Source: Spirochaetales bacterium (lineage in GTDB: Bacteria; Spirochaetota; Spirochaetia; DSM-27196; SKKC01). From it: a stretch of 5,475 bases of DNA. The notes beneath the pieces are model-generated. The model worked only from the letters and a program-made list of their open reading frames with translations. It had not been told where the DNA came from and made no database searches. The stretch covers positions 1 through 5,475 of the forward strand of contig SLAN01000007.1 in the NCBI GenBank assembly GCA_007126865.1, given 5' to 3'. Made by a program: the position numbers and the translations under genes. Of the stretch, positions 1-5,398 are shown piece after piece (the first letter of the stretch is position 1; every line of letters starts with the position of its first letter).

Positions 1-1
1 C

Positions 2-535
2 GGACTGCGCGAGCGACACGACCGCGGCGACCGCCTCGCCCATACCACGCTCGAAGGCGAAGAAGGAAGCGCCGGCTTTCTCGAGGACCATGCCGCGCTC
101 ATGCTTCTCTACACATGGCTCGGAGAGTCGAACCCGGAGTGGATCGAGCACGCCGCCGGACTCCTTCCGCGTCTGCTCGCCTTTCGTGACGGCGAGGGCA
201 ACTGGATCGAGGCCTCGCATGACGATTTCCGGGTTACGCGGCCGGAAAGCTACGACCATCCGCTTCCATCCTCGATATCGCTCGCCGATTTCGCACTTGC
301 CCGCTATGCGATGCTGACGCATACCGCCTGGGCACAGACTGAACCCGGGGAAGCGCTGATTCGCGATTTCTGGAACGTCTCGGCAATGGCTCGAAGCGGG
401 CTTTTCTATCTGATCGAAACTCCCCAGCCGCCGGAACGATTCACAGGCCTGCCGATTAACGCAATCCGCACTCCCGGCGACCGCACTCGCTACTGCTTCG
501 CCGGCGCATGCCGGGAAGGGTGGCCCGACCGGTAG
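2..535 (+). CDS. DUF255/YyaL (SPATA20)-type thioredoxin-domain protein, C-terminal part only
   Basis: The frame is open from base 2 of the window and ends at the TAG at 533-535, giving 177 residues of a protein that begins upstream. Family members (B. subtilis YyaL, animal SPATA20) are usually about 600-700 residues, with an N-terminal thioredoxin-like domain and a C-terminal six-hairpin (alpha/alpha toroid) domain; only the last quarter is here. Recognition rests on GFLEDHAALM near the start, which matches the family's GFLEDYAxL motif; on the later FRDGEGNW and RPESYDHPLPSS segments, matching the family's F.D..G and K..YDGA.PSGNS regions; and on a Cys-containing end (RYCFAGACREGW), where homologues carry a short CR/C motif. 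The family's biochemical role is not established. The ATG at 101 is internal and not the real start. The family call is fairly secure; the function is not. Confidence 0.8.
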   Translation, partial: GLRERHDRGDRLAHTTLEGEEGSAGFLEDHAALMLLYTWLGESNPEWIEHAAGLLPRLLAFRDGEGNWIEASHDDFRVTRPESYDHPLPSSISLADFALARYAMLTHTAWAQTEPGEALIRDFWNVSAMARSGLFYLIETPQPPERFTGLPINAIRTPGDRTRYCFAGACREGWPDR

Positions 536-603
536 CGGGATCGGTGAAATCACGGTATCGGGCCGGAGCTGTACCGCCGGCAAGCGCACCGAGCTCAAGA
601 TGC

Positions 604-607
604 GGAG
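604..607 (+). promoter_or_regulatory. Ribosome binding site GGAG that decides the start of the solute-binding protein
   Basis: GGAG lies 7 bases before the ATG at 615. The upstream in-frame ATG at 600 has no comparable purine-rich site in front of it. Starting at 615 also gives a cleaner lipoprotein signal peptide (MRVFHHTKRG, then a hydrophobic run). Confidence 0.6.
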
Positions 608-614
608 TACCGAT

Positions 615-1835
615 ATGAGGGTTTTCCATCACACGAAACGCGGCGCTCTGGTAGCCGTAGTGCTGCTCGTAGTCGCATGCGGCAACGGCGAGGGTGCCGT
701 CGATGAGATCGAGTTCGACCTGTGGACACAGGAAGGTGATACCGGGCAGGCATTTCAGTACGTAGAATCGCTCGCCGAACGCTACGAGGAAAAGAACAGC
801 GACATCACGATTAACGTCGTTCGGAAGGATGCCGAGGAGCTACGGGAGGAGTTTCAGAGTGCGAGTGTCGCCGGTGCGGCTCCCGAGCTGCTCTGGACGG
901 TGAACAACCATGCCGGCCCGTTCACCGCAGCTGGAATTATCCAGCCTGTCGGAGATCTGTACGATCGCGACGAGTTTATAGAACCGGTCACAATGGACGG
1001 GGAGCCCTACGGAATCCCGATCTCCAGCGGGAACCACCTTATGCTGCTCTACAACCGGCGGCTGGTTGATTCCGCACCGCGGAACACCGATGAGATGATA
1101 GAGATCGCCGGAGAGCTCACCGAAGGCAACCGGTACGGTCTCGCCTACAACATGACCGAACCGTTCTGGCTCCTCCCGTGGCTCGGCGGTTTCGGGGGAT
1201 CGGTCTTTGCCGAGGACGGGATCACTCCGACACTCGACACCCAGGAGATGGTCGCCACCTTGCAGTTTCTCTACGATCTGACACATGTGCACGAAATCAC
1301 CCCGGGAGAAGCCGATTACGGCACCATGGACACTCTCTTCAAGGAGGGTAACGCAGCGATGATCATCAACGGCGACTGGTCACTGGGTGAGTATCACGAC
1401 CACTTCGGCGAAGACCTCGGGGTCGCCCCGATTCCGACGGTTTCGCAGACCGGATTGGAGCCGGCGCCGTATACCAGCGGCAAATACTTCATGATGTCCG
1501 ACACGGTCGCAGGAGCGCTGCGCGAGGCGATCGGCGAGTTCATCGCATGGGTGCTCGGCGAAGAGCGTCAACTGGAGATGGCCGACGAGCTGACCCGCCT
1601 TCCCGGCCGCTTGAGCGCGCTCGAGCACGAGCAGATCTCCGGCGATCCGATACTCGCCGGTTCGGCGGCCGCCATGGCAAACGGCATCCCGAGCCCTGCG
1701 GCGAGAGAGATGCAGGTGATCTGGGACGCAATGCTGCCGTCACAGACCGCGGTACTCGCCGGCACCGTCTCGCCGGAGGATGCTGCCGCGGAAATGCAGG
1801 CGGTGTCCGAGACTGCGATCAGGGCGATGGAGTAG
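615..1835 (+). CDS. Sugar-type ABC transporter solute-binding lipoprotein (family 1, MalE-like)
   Basis: Predicted extracytoplasmic lipid-anchored protein of 406 residues that would capture a sugar or oligosaccharide and deliver it to an ABC permease. The N-terminus has a basic segment (HHTKRG), a hydrophobic stretch and a lipobox ending VVAC with the lipidated Cys at residue 22, followed by a Gly/Asn/Glu-rich linker. Family 1 features seen: an early strand IEFDLWTQEG, YGIPIS at 132-137 followed by LYNRRL at 145-150 (the usual 'YGIP...LYYNK' region), an aromatic/glycine segment FWLLPWLGGFGG at 184-195, and FKEGNAAMIINGDW at 242-255, matching the family's 'F..G.AAM...G.W' signature, then GVAPIPT. 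Length is typical. It lies 79 bp after the DUF255 gene and ends 30 bp before the convergent repressor gene. No permease or ATPase gene adjoins it, so it may use a transporter encoded elsewhere. The substrate cannot be read from the sequence. An alternative start at 600 adds five residues. Confidence 0.9.
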   Translation: MRVFHHTKRGALVAVVLLVVACGNGEGAVDEIEFDLWTQEGDTGQAFQYVESLAERYEEKNSDITINVVRKDAEELREEFQSASVAGAAPELLWTVNNHAGPFTAAGIIQPVGDLYDRDEFIEPVTMDGEPYGIPISSGNHLMLLYNRRLVDSAPRNTDEMIEIAGELTEGNRYGLAYNMTEPFWLLPWLGGFGGSVFAEDGITPTLDTQEMVATLQFLYDLTHVHEITPGEADYGTMDTLFKEGNAAMIINGDWSLGEYHDHFGEDLGVAPIPTVSQTGLEPAPYTSGKYFMMSDTVAGALREAIGEFIAWVLGEERQLEMADELTRLPGRLSALEHEQISGDPILAGSAAAMANGIPSPAAREMQVIWDAMLPSQTAVLAGTVSPEDAAAEMQAVSETAIRAME

Positions 1836-1865
1836 TCGCGCGGTAGACAGACGACCCCGGGGCGA

Positions 1866-2537
1866 TCACGAAACTGGAACGACTCGAATGCGCTCGGCGG
1901 CTTCCGCCGAAAGTGACAACTCGTCCGCCGAAGGGTGGGAGCTGCGAACGAGCACTGTGCCTGCGGCCGAATCGCGGCTTACGAGCGAACAACGCTCGCC
2001 GGGTAGCAACTCCATCCTCTGCATGAGCTTCAGAAACTCGGCGCTGTCGTCGAGAATACGCACGATCGTGCACGAAGCACCTTCGCGCGCTTCTGCGAGC
2101 GAAATCGTCCGATCCGCGGTAACCTCTCCGTAAATGCCGGGAATGGGATCGCCATGTGGGTCGGTTTCCGGATAGCTGAGAAATCGATCGAGCCGATCGA
2201 TGAATCGGTCGCTGACCGCATGCTCGAGCTGCTCCGCCTCGGCGTGCACCTCGCTCCAGTCGTAGCCGAGCGTCCGTTCGAGAAAGGTCTCGATGAGTCG
2301 ATGGCGACGGACCATACGCAGCGCGAGCTGCATTCCACGATCGGTCAGCCGACAGCCTCGCCGTGGGGTGTAGTCCACCAGCCCGAGAGAGGCGAGATGC
2401 TTCGCCATTGACGTCGCCGTACCGGGGGTCACCTGCATCGAGTCGGAAACCTGCTTCATCGATACGGTCTGGCCTTCGCTCCGCTCGGCTTCGCTGAAGA
2501 GAACCTTTATATACTGCTCGACTGTGCTCGTTACCAA
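1866..2537 (-). CDS. DtxR/MntR-family metal-dependent transcriptional repressor
   Basis: A 223-residue protein of usual DtxR/IdeR length. Residues 1-62 form the winged helix-turn-helix (MKQVSDSMQVTPGTATSMAK is the helix pair). Residues 65-140 form the metal-binding dimerisation domain, including the family's GDPIPG at 129-134, and about 145-222 an SH3-like/FeoA-type domain. Metal-ligand positions fall on DtxR numbering: His79, Glu83, His98, Glu102, Glu105, His106. Glu replaces the DtxR Cys102, as in MntR, which suggests Mn(II) rather than Fe(II) as effector; Gln8 stands at the DtxR Met10/MntR Asp8 position. Such proteins bind operators when metal-loaded and control metal uptake genes. The start is TTG at 2537: an in-frame TAG lies two codons upstream, and the next Met (27) would cut the DNA-binding domain. 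No clear ribosome binding site precedes it. It is divergent from the hydrolase gene, and autoregulation is plausible. Metal choice is inference. Confidence 0.92.
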   Translation of the reverse strand: MVTSTVEQYIKVLFSEAERSEGQTVSMKQVSDSMQVTPGTATSMAKHLASLGLVDYTPRRGCRLTDRGMQLALRMVRRHRLIETFLERTLGYDWSEVHAEAEQLEHAVSDRFIDRLDRFLSYPETDPHGDPIPGIYGEVTADRTISLAEAREGASCTIVRILDDSAEFLKLMQRMELLPGERCSLVSRDSAAGTVLVRSSHPSADELSLSAEAAERIRVVPVS

Positions 2538-2546
2538 GTCCGGCTA

Positions 2547-2576
2547 ACGCTACCGAGCGCTTATATTCGGTGTCAA
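2547..2576 (-). promoter_or_regulatory. Candidate sigma70-type promoter of the DtxR-family gene
   Basis: On the minus strand TTGACA (2576-2571, a perfect -35 match) is followed after 18 bp by TAGCGT (2552-2547, a weak -10, 3 of 6). The expected transcription start is near 2540, about three bases before the TTG start codon at 2537, which would give a nearly leaderless message. The -35 is convincing; the -10 is poor, so the exact placement is uncertain. Confidence 0.45.
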
Positions 2577-2592
2577 GCGGCCGGAGACACCG
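2568..2592. promoter_or_regulatory. Inverted repeat CGGTGTC-N11-GACACCG, candidate operator
   Basis: Two perfect 7-bp arms at 2568-2574 and 2586-2592 are separated by 11 bp. The left arm covers part of the TTGACA -35 of the repressor gene, and the right arm is the start of the first 33-bp tandem repeat copy. A further GACACCG arm recurs at 2619-2625, where it forms a tighter inverted repeat, CGGTG-A-CACCG, at 2615-2625. The position would suit a repressor that controls its own gene. It does not resemble the published DtxR/IdeR 19-bp consensus, so the binding protein is unknown. Confidence 0.4.
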
Positions 2593-2659
2593 CAAATCGC
2601 CCCGAGACAGCGCCCGGTGACACCGCAAATCGCCCCGAGACAGCGCCCGGAGAAAGCGG
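2581..2659. repeat. 33-bp tandem direct repeat, two copies plus a degenerate partial third
   Basis: Copies run 2581-2613 and 2614-2646 and differ at one base (A at 2585, T at 2618). A degenerate third start (CCGGAGAAAGCGG) follows from 2647. Each copy begins CCGG(A/T)GACACCGC and contains CAAATCGCCCCGAGACAGCG. The repeat lies wholly between the two divergent promoters, in non-coding DNA. It has no spacers, so it is not a CRISPR array. It could be duplicated regulator-binding sites or a replication-slippage duplication; near identity of the copies suggests the duplication is recent. Confidence 0.9.
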
Positions 2660-2680
2660 GTCAACAGGGCGGCCCCATCA

Positions 2681-2698
2681 AATTGTTTCGATGCAATT
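2681..2698. promoter_or_regulatory. Small inverted repeat AATTG-N8-CAATT upstream of the hydrolase promoter
   Basis: Five-base arms at 2681-2685 and 2694-2698 lie just upstream of the -35 box at 2701. The spacing, about 13 bp between arm starts, and the position would suit an activator or repressor half-site pair. The arms are short and could occur by chance in this AT-richer patch. Confidence 0.25.
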
Positions 2699-2700
2699 CC

Positions 2701-2729
2701 TTGACCGAGCGAGGTACGGCCCATACACT
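2701..2729 (+). promoter_or_regulatory. Candidate sigma70-type promoter of the MBL-fold hydrolase gene
   Basis: TTGACC (2701-2706, 5 of 6 to the -35 consensus) and TACACT (2724-2729, 4 of 6 to the -10) are separated by the optimal 17 bp. The expected transcription start is near 2736, about three bases before the ATG at 2739. There is no good ribosome binding site before this ATG (the bases are AAGTGAAAA), consistent with a nearly leaderless message. Confidence 0.55.
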
Positions 2730-2738
2730 AAGTGAAAA

Positions 2739-3587
2739 ATGCGAGTACGACCCCTCAAGAACAACCCGATATCACTTACAAACCGGGGGCAGCTATCCCT
2801 CTTCACGCTCGGCTGCGGTTCCGCCTTCGCCCGTACGCTCGGGCAGAACAACTTCATCGTCATCAAGGGGCAGACCCACCTCATGATCGACTGTGGGACA
2901 AAGGCGCCGGGTCGACTCCGCTCGATCGGGCTGGACGTCACGGACGTTCGCAATTTCCTGATCACCCATAGCCACGCCGATCATATCGGCGGCCTCGAGG
3001 AGGTCATGCTCACAGGCCGATACGTGGCGGGCCAGAAACCGGTGGCGTACATAGAGCCGAGGTACCAGCGCATCTTGTGGAACGACAGCCTCAAGGGTGG
3101 AGCTGCGACGAACGAGCGGCACAACGGGAAGTACCTGCGCTTTGAAGATTTCTGGCAGGTGGTGCATCCATCGGCGGAAAACGGGCTTCCGCGAGATGCG
3201 AAGTCCTTCGATGTCGGCGAGCTCAACGTGAAGGTCTTCCGCACGAACCACTTTCCCGAACAGGCACAGAGCTGGGAGACGGCGGCATACAGCGTCGGGA
3301 TCCTCATCGACAACCGCATTCTCTTCAGTGGAGATACGAAGTTCGATGCCTCACTTGTCGCCGATTTTGACAAGCACTACGACATCGAGTGGATTTTTCA
3401 CGATACTCAGTTCCGCACAGGCGGGGTCCACGCCTCGCTCGAAGAGCTCGCCTCGCTGCCGGAATCGGTTCGTTCGCGTATGTTGCTCATGCACTACCCG
3501 GACGGCTGGCAGGAGCACGTCGAGAAGGTTCGTTCGCTCGGTTTTCACGACTTCGCGCGTGAATGGAATTTCTACGATTTCGACTGA
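2739..3587 (+). CDS. RNase Z-like metallo-beta-lactamase-fold hydrolase
   Basis: A 282-residue predicted cytoplasmic metallo-hydrolase without signal peptide. The fold starts with LFTLGCGSAF (21-30) and LMIDCG (48-53). The metal-binding motif is THSHADHIGG (76-85: His77, His79, Asp81, His82). Further ligands are probably His171 (TNHFPE), Asp199 (LFSGDT) and His252 (LLMHYPDGW). Between the last two lie IFHDTQF (219-225) and GGVHASLEEL (228-237), which parallel the HEATF and HSTA.EA segments of RNase Z/ElaC and related phosphodiesterases. This supports a phosphodiesterase of that branch acting on RNA or a cyclic nucleotide, though the true substrate is not readable. ATG 2739 is the first start after an in-frame TGA at 2733-2735. 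The gene is divergent from the metal-responsive repressor and overlaps the convergent lipid kinase gene by 16 bp. The fold is certain; the specific activity is open. Confidence 0.9.
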   Translation: MRVRPLKNNPISLTNRGQLSLFTLGCGSAFARTLGQNNFIVIKGQTHLMIDCGTKAPGRLRSIGLDVTDVRNFLITHSHADHIGGLEEVMLTGRYVAGQKPVAYIEPRYQRILWNDSLKGGAATNERHNGKYLRFEDFWQVVHPSAENGLPRDAKSFDVGELNVKVFRTNHFPEQAQSWETAAYSVGILIDNRILFSGDTKFDASLVADFDKHYDIEWIFHDTQFRTGGVHASLEELASLPESVRSRMLLMHYPDGWQEHVEKVRSLGFHDFAREWNFYDFD

Positions 3588-4642
3588 GAACGAGGTTGGA
3601 GTGAGGCCCATGCGGACGGGCGAATCCTCATGGTCACGGGAAACGCCTCGGGGGTCAGCCACACCATCTCGCCGTCGAACTGAAATGGCATTCGCTCGGT
3701 CGCCTCGATCTGAAGCATTGTGGTGCACCGTCCGATAACCTCCGGTTCACCCATATGCGTTCCACGGTAGACGTGCTTCTTGATCCCGATTCTGCGCACG
3801 AGCGGCGGCAGTCTGATCGCGCACATATTCCTCGCATCGGGAAGGATCGGCTTACCGCGCCCGTAGCGGCGGCCGCCGTCGACGCCGAACGCAACGACGG
3901 CAAATCGGCCCTCGACCTCCTCGAAACCGTCGCCGGTACTCCAGGCGACGTGCGAATGCGGAATCCCGAAAATCGGGACGTAGAGCACGGTAGCTACATC
4001 GGCGACAAGCGTATAGAGGTTTCCGGGAAGATGGGTCCGCTTGAGCACGTTCGTAACACCGCTGACCACGGCATCCAGGCCGAACGAGGCAACATTGAAC
4101 GCGTAGAATGCCCGCCCGTCGGCGGTCCGCGTTTCGATCGCCGCTTCGAGTCTCGGCTCATGCAGTTGTGTCAGACGCCGATACGCCTGGTTCATCGTTC
4201 GTGCGTCGGCGCTGTCGTTTCCGGTGCCGGCAGGCAGGCGGAACACCGGCATGTGTGTTCGAGGCTCCCGGGCATTGTCGGTGGATGCGACAACCGCCTC
4301 GAGCAAATCGCGATGCGTACCGTCACCGCCTGCACTCAGCAGCAGCGGAGCAGCCGAACCGCGCAGGCGTTCGATGCCCTCTACGGCAAGCTGGCGGGCG
4401 TGACCGGGATACTCGGTGAACTCCACCGATACCGAGGCGGGCTCGAGCCGTCCGCCCGCGGGCATCGACGACATTCGCTCGCGCAGCAGCTCCACCGAAC
4501 GTTGGAGACGGCTCGTACGGGCGAAAAGCCCCGCGGTCGGATTCACAACCGCATGAACCGACGGTGGCGTTTCGCGGAAAAACGGGCTGTGCGCAAGCAG
4601 CACCGAGAGTTCTTCAACCAGTTTCCTGAAGGCGGTTTTCAC
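3572..4642 (-). CDS. Diacylglycerol kinase-family lipid kinase (DAGK/sphingosine kinase catalytic fold)
   Basis: A 356-residue predicted kinase that would phosphorylate diacylglycerol or a related lipid with ATP at the inner face of the membrane (relatives: DgkB, YegS, BmrU). Signature blocks in order: VVNPTAG at 32-38, the nucleotide-binding SAGGDGTH at 103-110, LPAGTGND at 136-143, ASFGLDA at 185-191, YGRGKPILPDA at 260-270 (family form YGGGM.IAP.A), and QFDGE at 321-325 (family form Q.DGE). All expected catalytic motifs are intact. The first about 28 residues are an extension before the fold. The start is GTG at 4642, preceded by GGGGGAG at 8 bases. The frame stays open further upstream, but that part is the HAD gene read out of phase (Arg-rich, no homology to the family). 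The start overlaps the HAD stop by 4 bp, so translation is probably coupled. Lipid substrate is not determinable. Confidence 0.92.
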   Translation of the reverse strand: MKTAFRKLVEELSVLLAHSPFFRETPPSVHAVVNPTAGLFARTSRLQRSVELLRERMSSMPAGGRLEPASVSVEFTEYPGHARQLAVEGIERLRGSAAPLLLSAGGDGTHRDLLEAVVASTDNAREPRTHMPVFRLPAGTGNDSADARTMNQAYRRLTQLHEPRLEAAIETRTADGRAFYAFNVASFGLDAVVSGVTNVLKRTHLPGNLYTLVADVATVLYVPIFGIPHSHVAWSTGDGFEEVEGRFAVVAFGVDGGRRYGRGKPILPDARNMCAIRLPPLVRRIGIKKHVYRGTHMGEPEVIGRCTTMLQIEATERMPFQFDGEMVWLTPEAFPVTMRIRPSAWASLQPRSQSKS

Positions 4643-5355
4643 CGTGCATGCTCCCCCGCCCCCAGCAAGAGGTGCGGCAGCTCGTACACATCTTCCATCG
4701 ATTCGACGTAAACCGCACCCATGCCGAGCTCCATGGCAGGATTCAGATCGACTTCGATCCGGTCGCCGACGCTCACTACTTCGCTCGCCTCCGGCCGCTC
4801 GTCCGCCTGATCTCCGAGCAGCGCGAGGCCGCGCAGGAACGGAGTTGCGTGCGGCTTGCTCACACCGGAATCGTCGAGTCCGACCACCCCTCGAAACCAT
4901 CGCGACACCCCGAGGCACTCAAGCGTTCGCACCCCGATTGACCGCGGATTGTTCGTCACCGCGACGATCGGCACCTCGGAGGCAAACCGCTGCATTGTAC
5001 GCTGCAACTGTCGATCTACGCCGAGATACTGCTCGGGATGGTATAGCTCCTCGCGCCATCGAGCGCTCGTCTCGATATCGACGCCGAATTCGAGAAAGGT
5101 ATTCGCCAGGCTCGGCTTATCGCCGCCGGTACGCGCAGCGTATATGCGCCGCACCGCATCGACCCGCTCCCCCATTCGTTGGACCGAGTCACCGAGCTCG
5201 GCTGCAAGCCGCTCCACGAGCAGATCGGCCTGGGCGCGGAGATATGCAGAATTACGGTAAAGTGTGTTATCTATATCGAAAATGAGGCCGGAAACGCGCT
5301 CGGGCTGACGCAGCACTCTCATCGAGTATGAGCGTAACCGCCTGTCAGAGACCAT
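4639..5355 (-). CDS. HAD-superfamily hydrolase (pyrimidine 5'-nucleotidase/phosphoglycolate phosphatase-like)
   Basis: A 238-residue predicted cytoplasmic phosphatase. All four HAD motifs are present: FDIDNTLY with the nucleophile Asp27 and acid/base Asp29, VTNNPRS with Thr134, SKPHATPF with Lys167, and VGDRIEVDLNPAMELGM with Asp198 and Asp203. An alpha-helical cap (about residues 35-115) lies between motifs I and II, as in subfamily I enzymes. FDIDNTLYRNSAYLR resembles the pyrimidine 5'-nucleotidase (SDT1-like) branch, but the substrate is uncertain. The stop TGA overlaps the kinase GTG start, so the two form one operon with this gene first. The start is ambiguous: ATG at 5355 and ATG at 5322 (residue 12) both lack a good ribosome binding site. 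The second leaves 15 residues before motif I, closer to the family norm. It is divergent from the DUF6765-like gene. Confidence 0.88.
   Translation of the reverse strand: MVSDRRLRSYSMRVLRQPERVSGLIFDIDNTLYRNSAYLRAQADLLVERLAAELGDSVQRMGERVDAVRRIYAARTGGDKPSLANTFLEFGVDIETSARWREELYHPEQYLGVDRQLQRTMQRFASEVPIVAVTNNPRSIGVRTLECLGVSRWFRGVVGLDDSGVSKPHATPFLRGLALLGDQADERPEASEVVSVGDRIEVDLNPAMELGMGAVYVESMEDVYELPHLLLGAGEHAR
4651..4657 (-). promoter_or_regulatory. Strong ribosome binding site GGGGGAG for the lipid kinase
   Basis: On the minus strand GGGGGAG ends 8 bases before the GTG at 4642. It sits inside the last codons of the HAD gene and decides the kinase start among the several possibilities in the longer open frame. 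Confidence 0.65.
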
Positions 5356-5389
5356 GCAAGTACCGACTGAAAGAATTTGCTGAAGTGAT

Positions 5390-5395
5390 GGAGAG
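5390..5395 (+). promoter_or_regulatory. Ribosome binding site GGAGAG for the DUF6765-like gene
   Basis: GGAGAG lies 3 bases (5 from the GGAG core) before the GTG at 5399. It supports GTG as start of the right-edge gene, which then reads straight into a recognisable N-terminus. Confidence 0.55.
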
Positions 5396-5398
5396 ACC

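Noticed and set aside
562..581. A GC-rich hairpin (GCCGG-N10-CCGGC) after the DUF255 gene as a terminator, or part of a riboswitch before the binding protein gene
   Set aside because: The stem is only five pairs with a ten-base loop and no T-tract. I compared the 490-600 stretch with cobalamin riboswitch boxes and found only scattered resemblance, without the conserved core.
1836..1865. A bidirectional terminator in the 30-bp convergent gap
   Set aside because: The gap contains the palindrome CCCCGGGG with no loop and no T-tract on either side, so it does not look like an intrinsic terminator.
2180..2215. Clustered ATCGATCGA-like repeats
   Set aside because: They lie within the repressor coding sequence and are explained by the codons of its RFIDRLDRFL helix.
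2581..2659. A minimal CRISPR array
   Set aside because: The copies abut directly with no spacers, and no cas gene is present.
1819..2724. A 301-codon open frame on the minus strand through the repressor gene and the tandem repeat
   Set aside because: It is out of phase with the clear DtxR-family protein, has no recognisable domain and is Arg/Ser-rich, as expected from a GC-rich shadow frame. The repeat length (33 = 11 codons) simply keeps it open.
3755..4711. A 318-codon plus-strand open frame opposite the lipid kinase
   Set aside because: The opposite strand encodes a complete DAGK-family protein with every signature motif. The plus-strand product has low-complexity composition, no motifs and no start signal.
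4643..4918. A 92-residue N-terminal extension of the lipid kinase
   Set aside because: It overlaps the HAD coding sequence out of phase, is Arg-rich, and the GTG at 4642 has a strong ribosome binding site and the right distance to the catalytic domain.
4644..5285. A 213-codon plus-strand open frame opposite the HAD gene
   Set aside because: The product is extremely rich in Arg, Pro and Ala, typical of antisense GC-rich frames, while the minus strand encodes an intact HAD protein.
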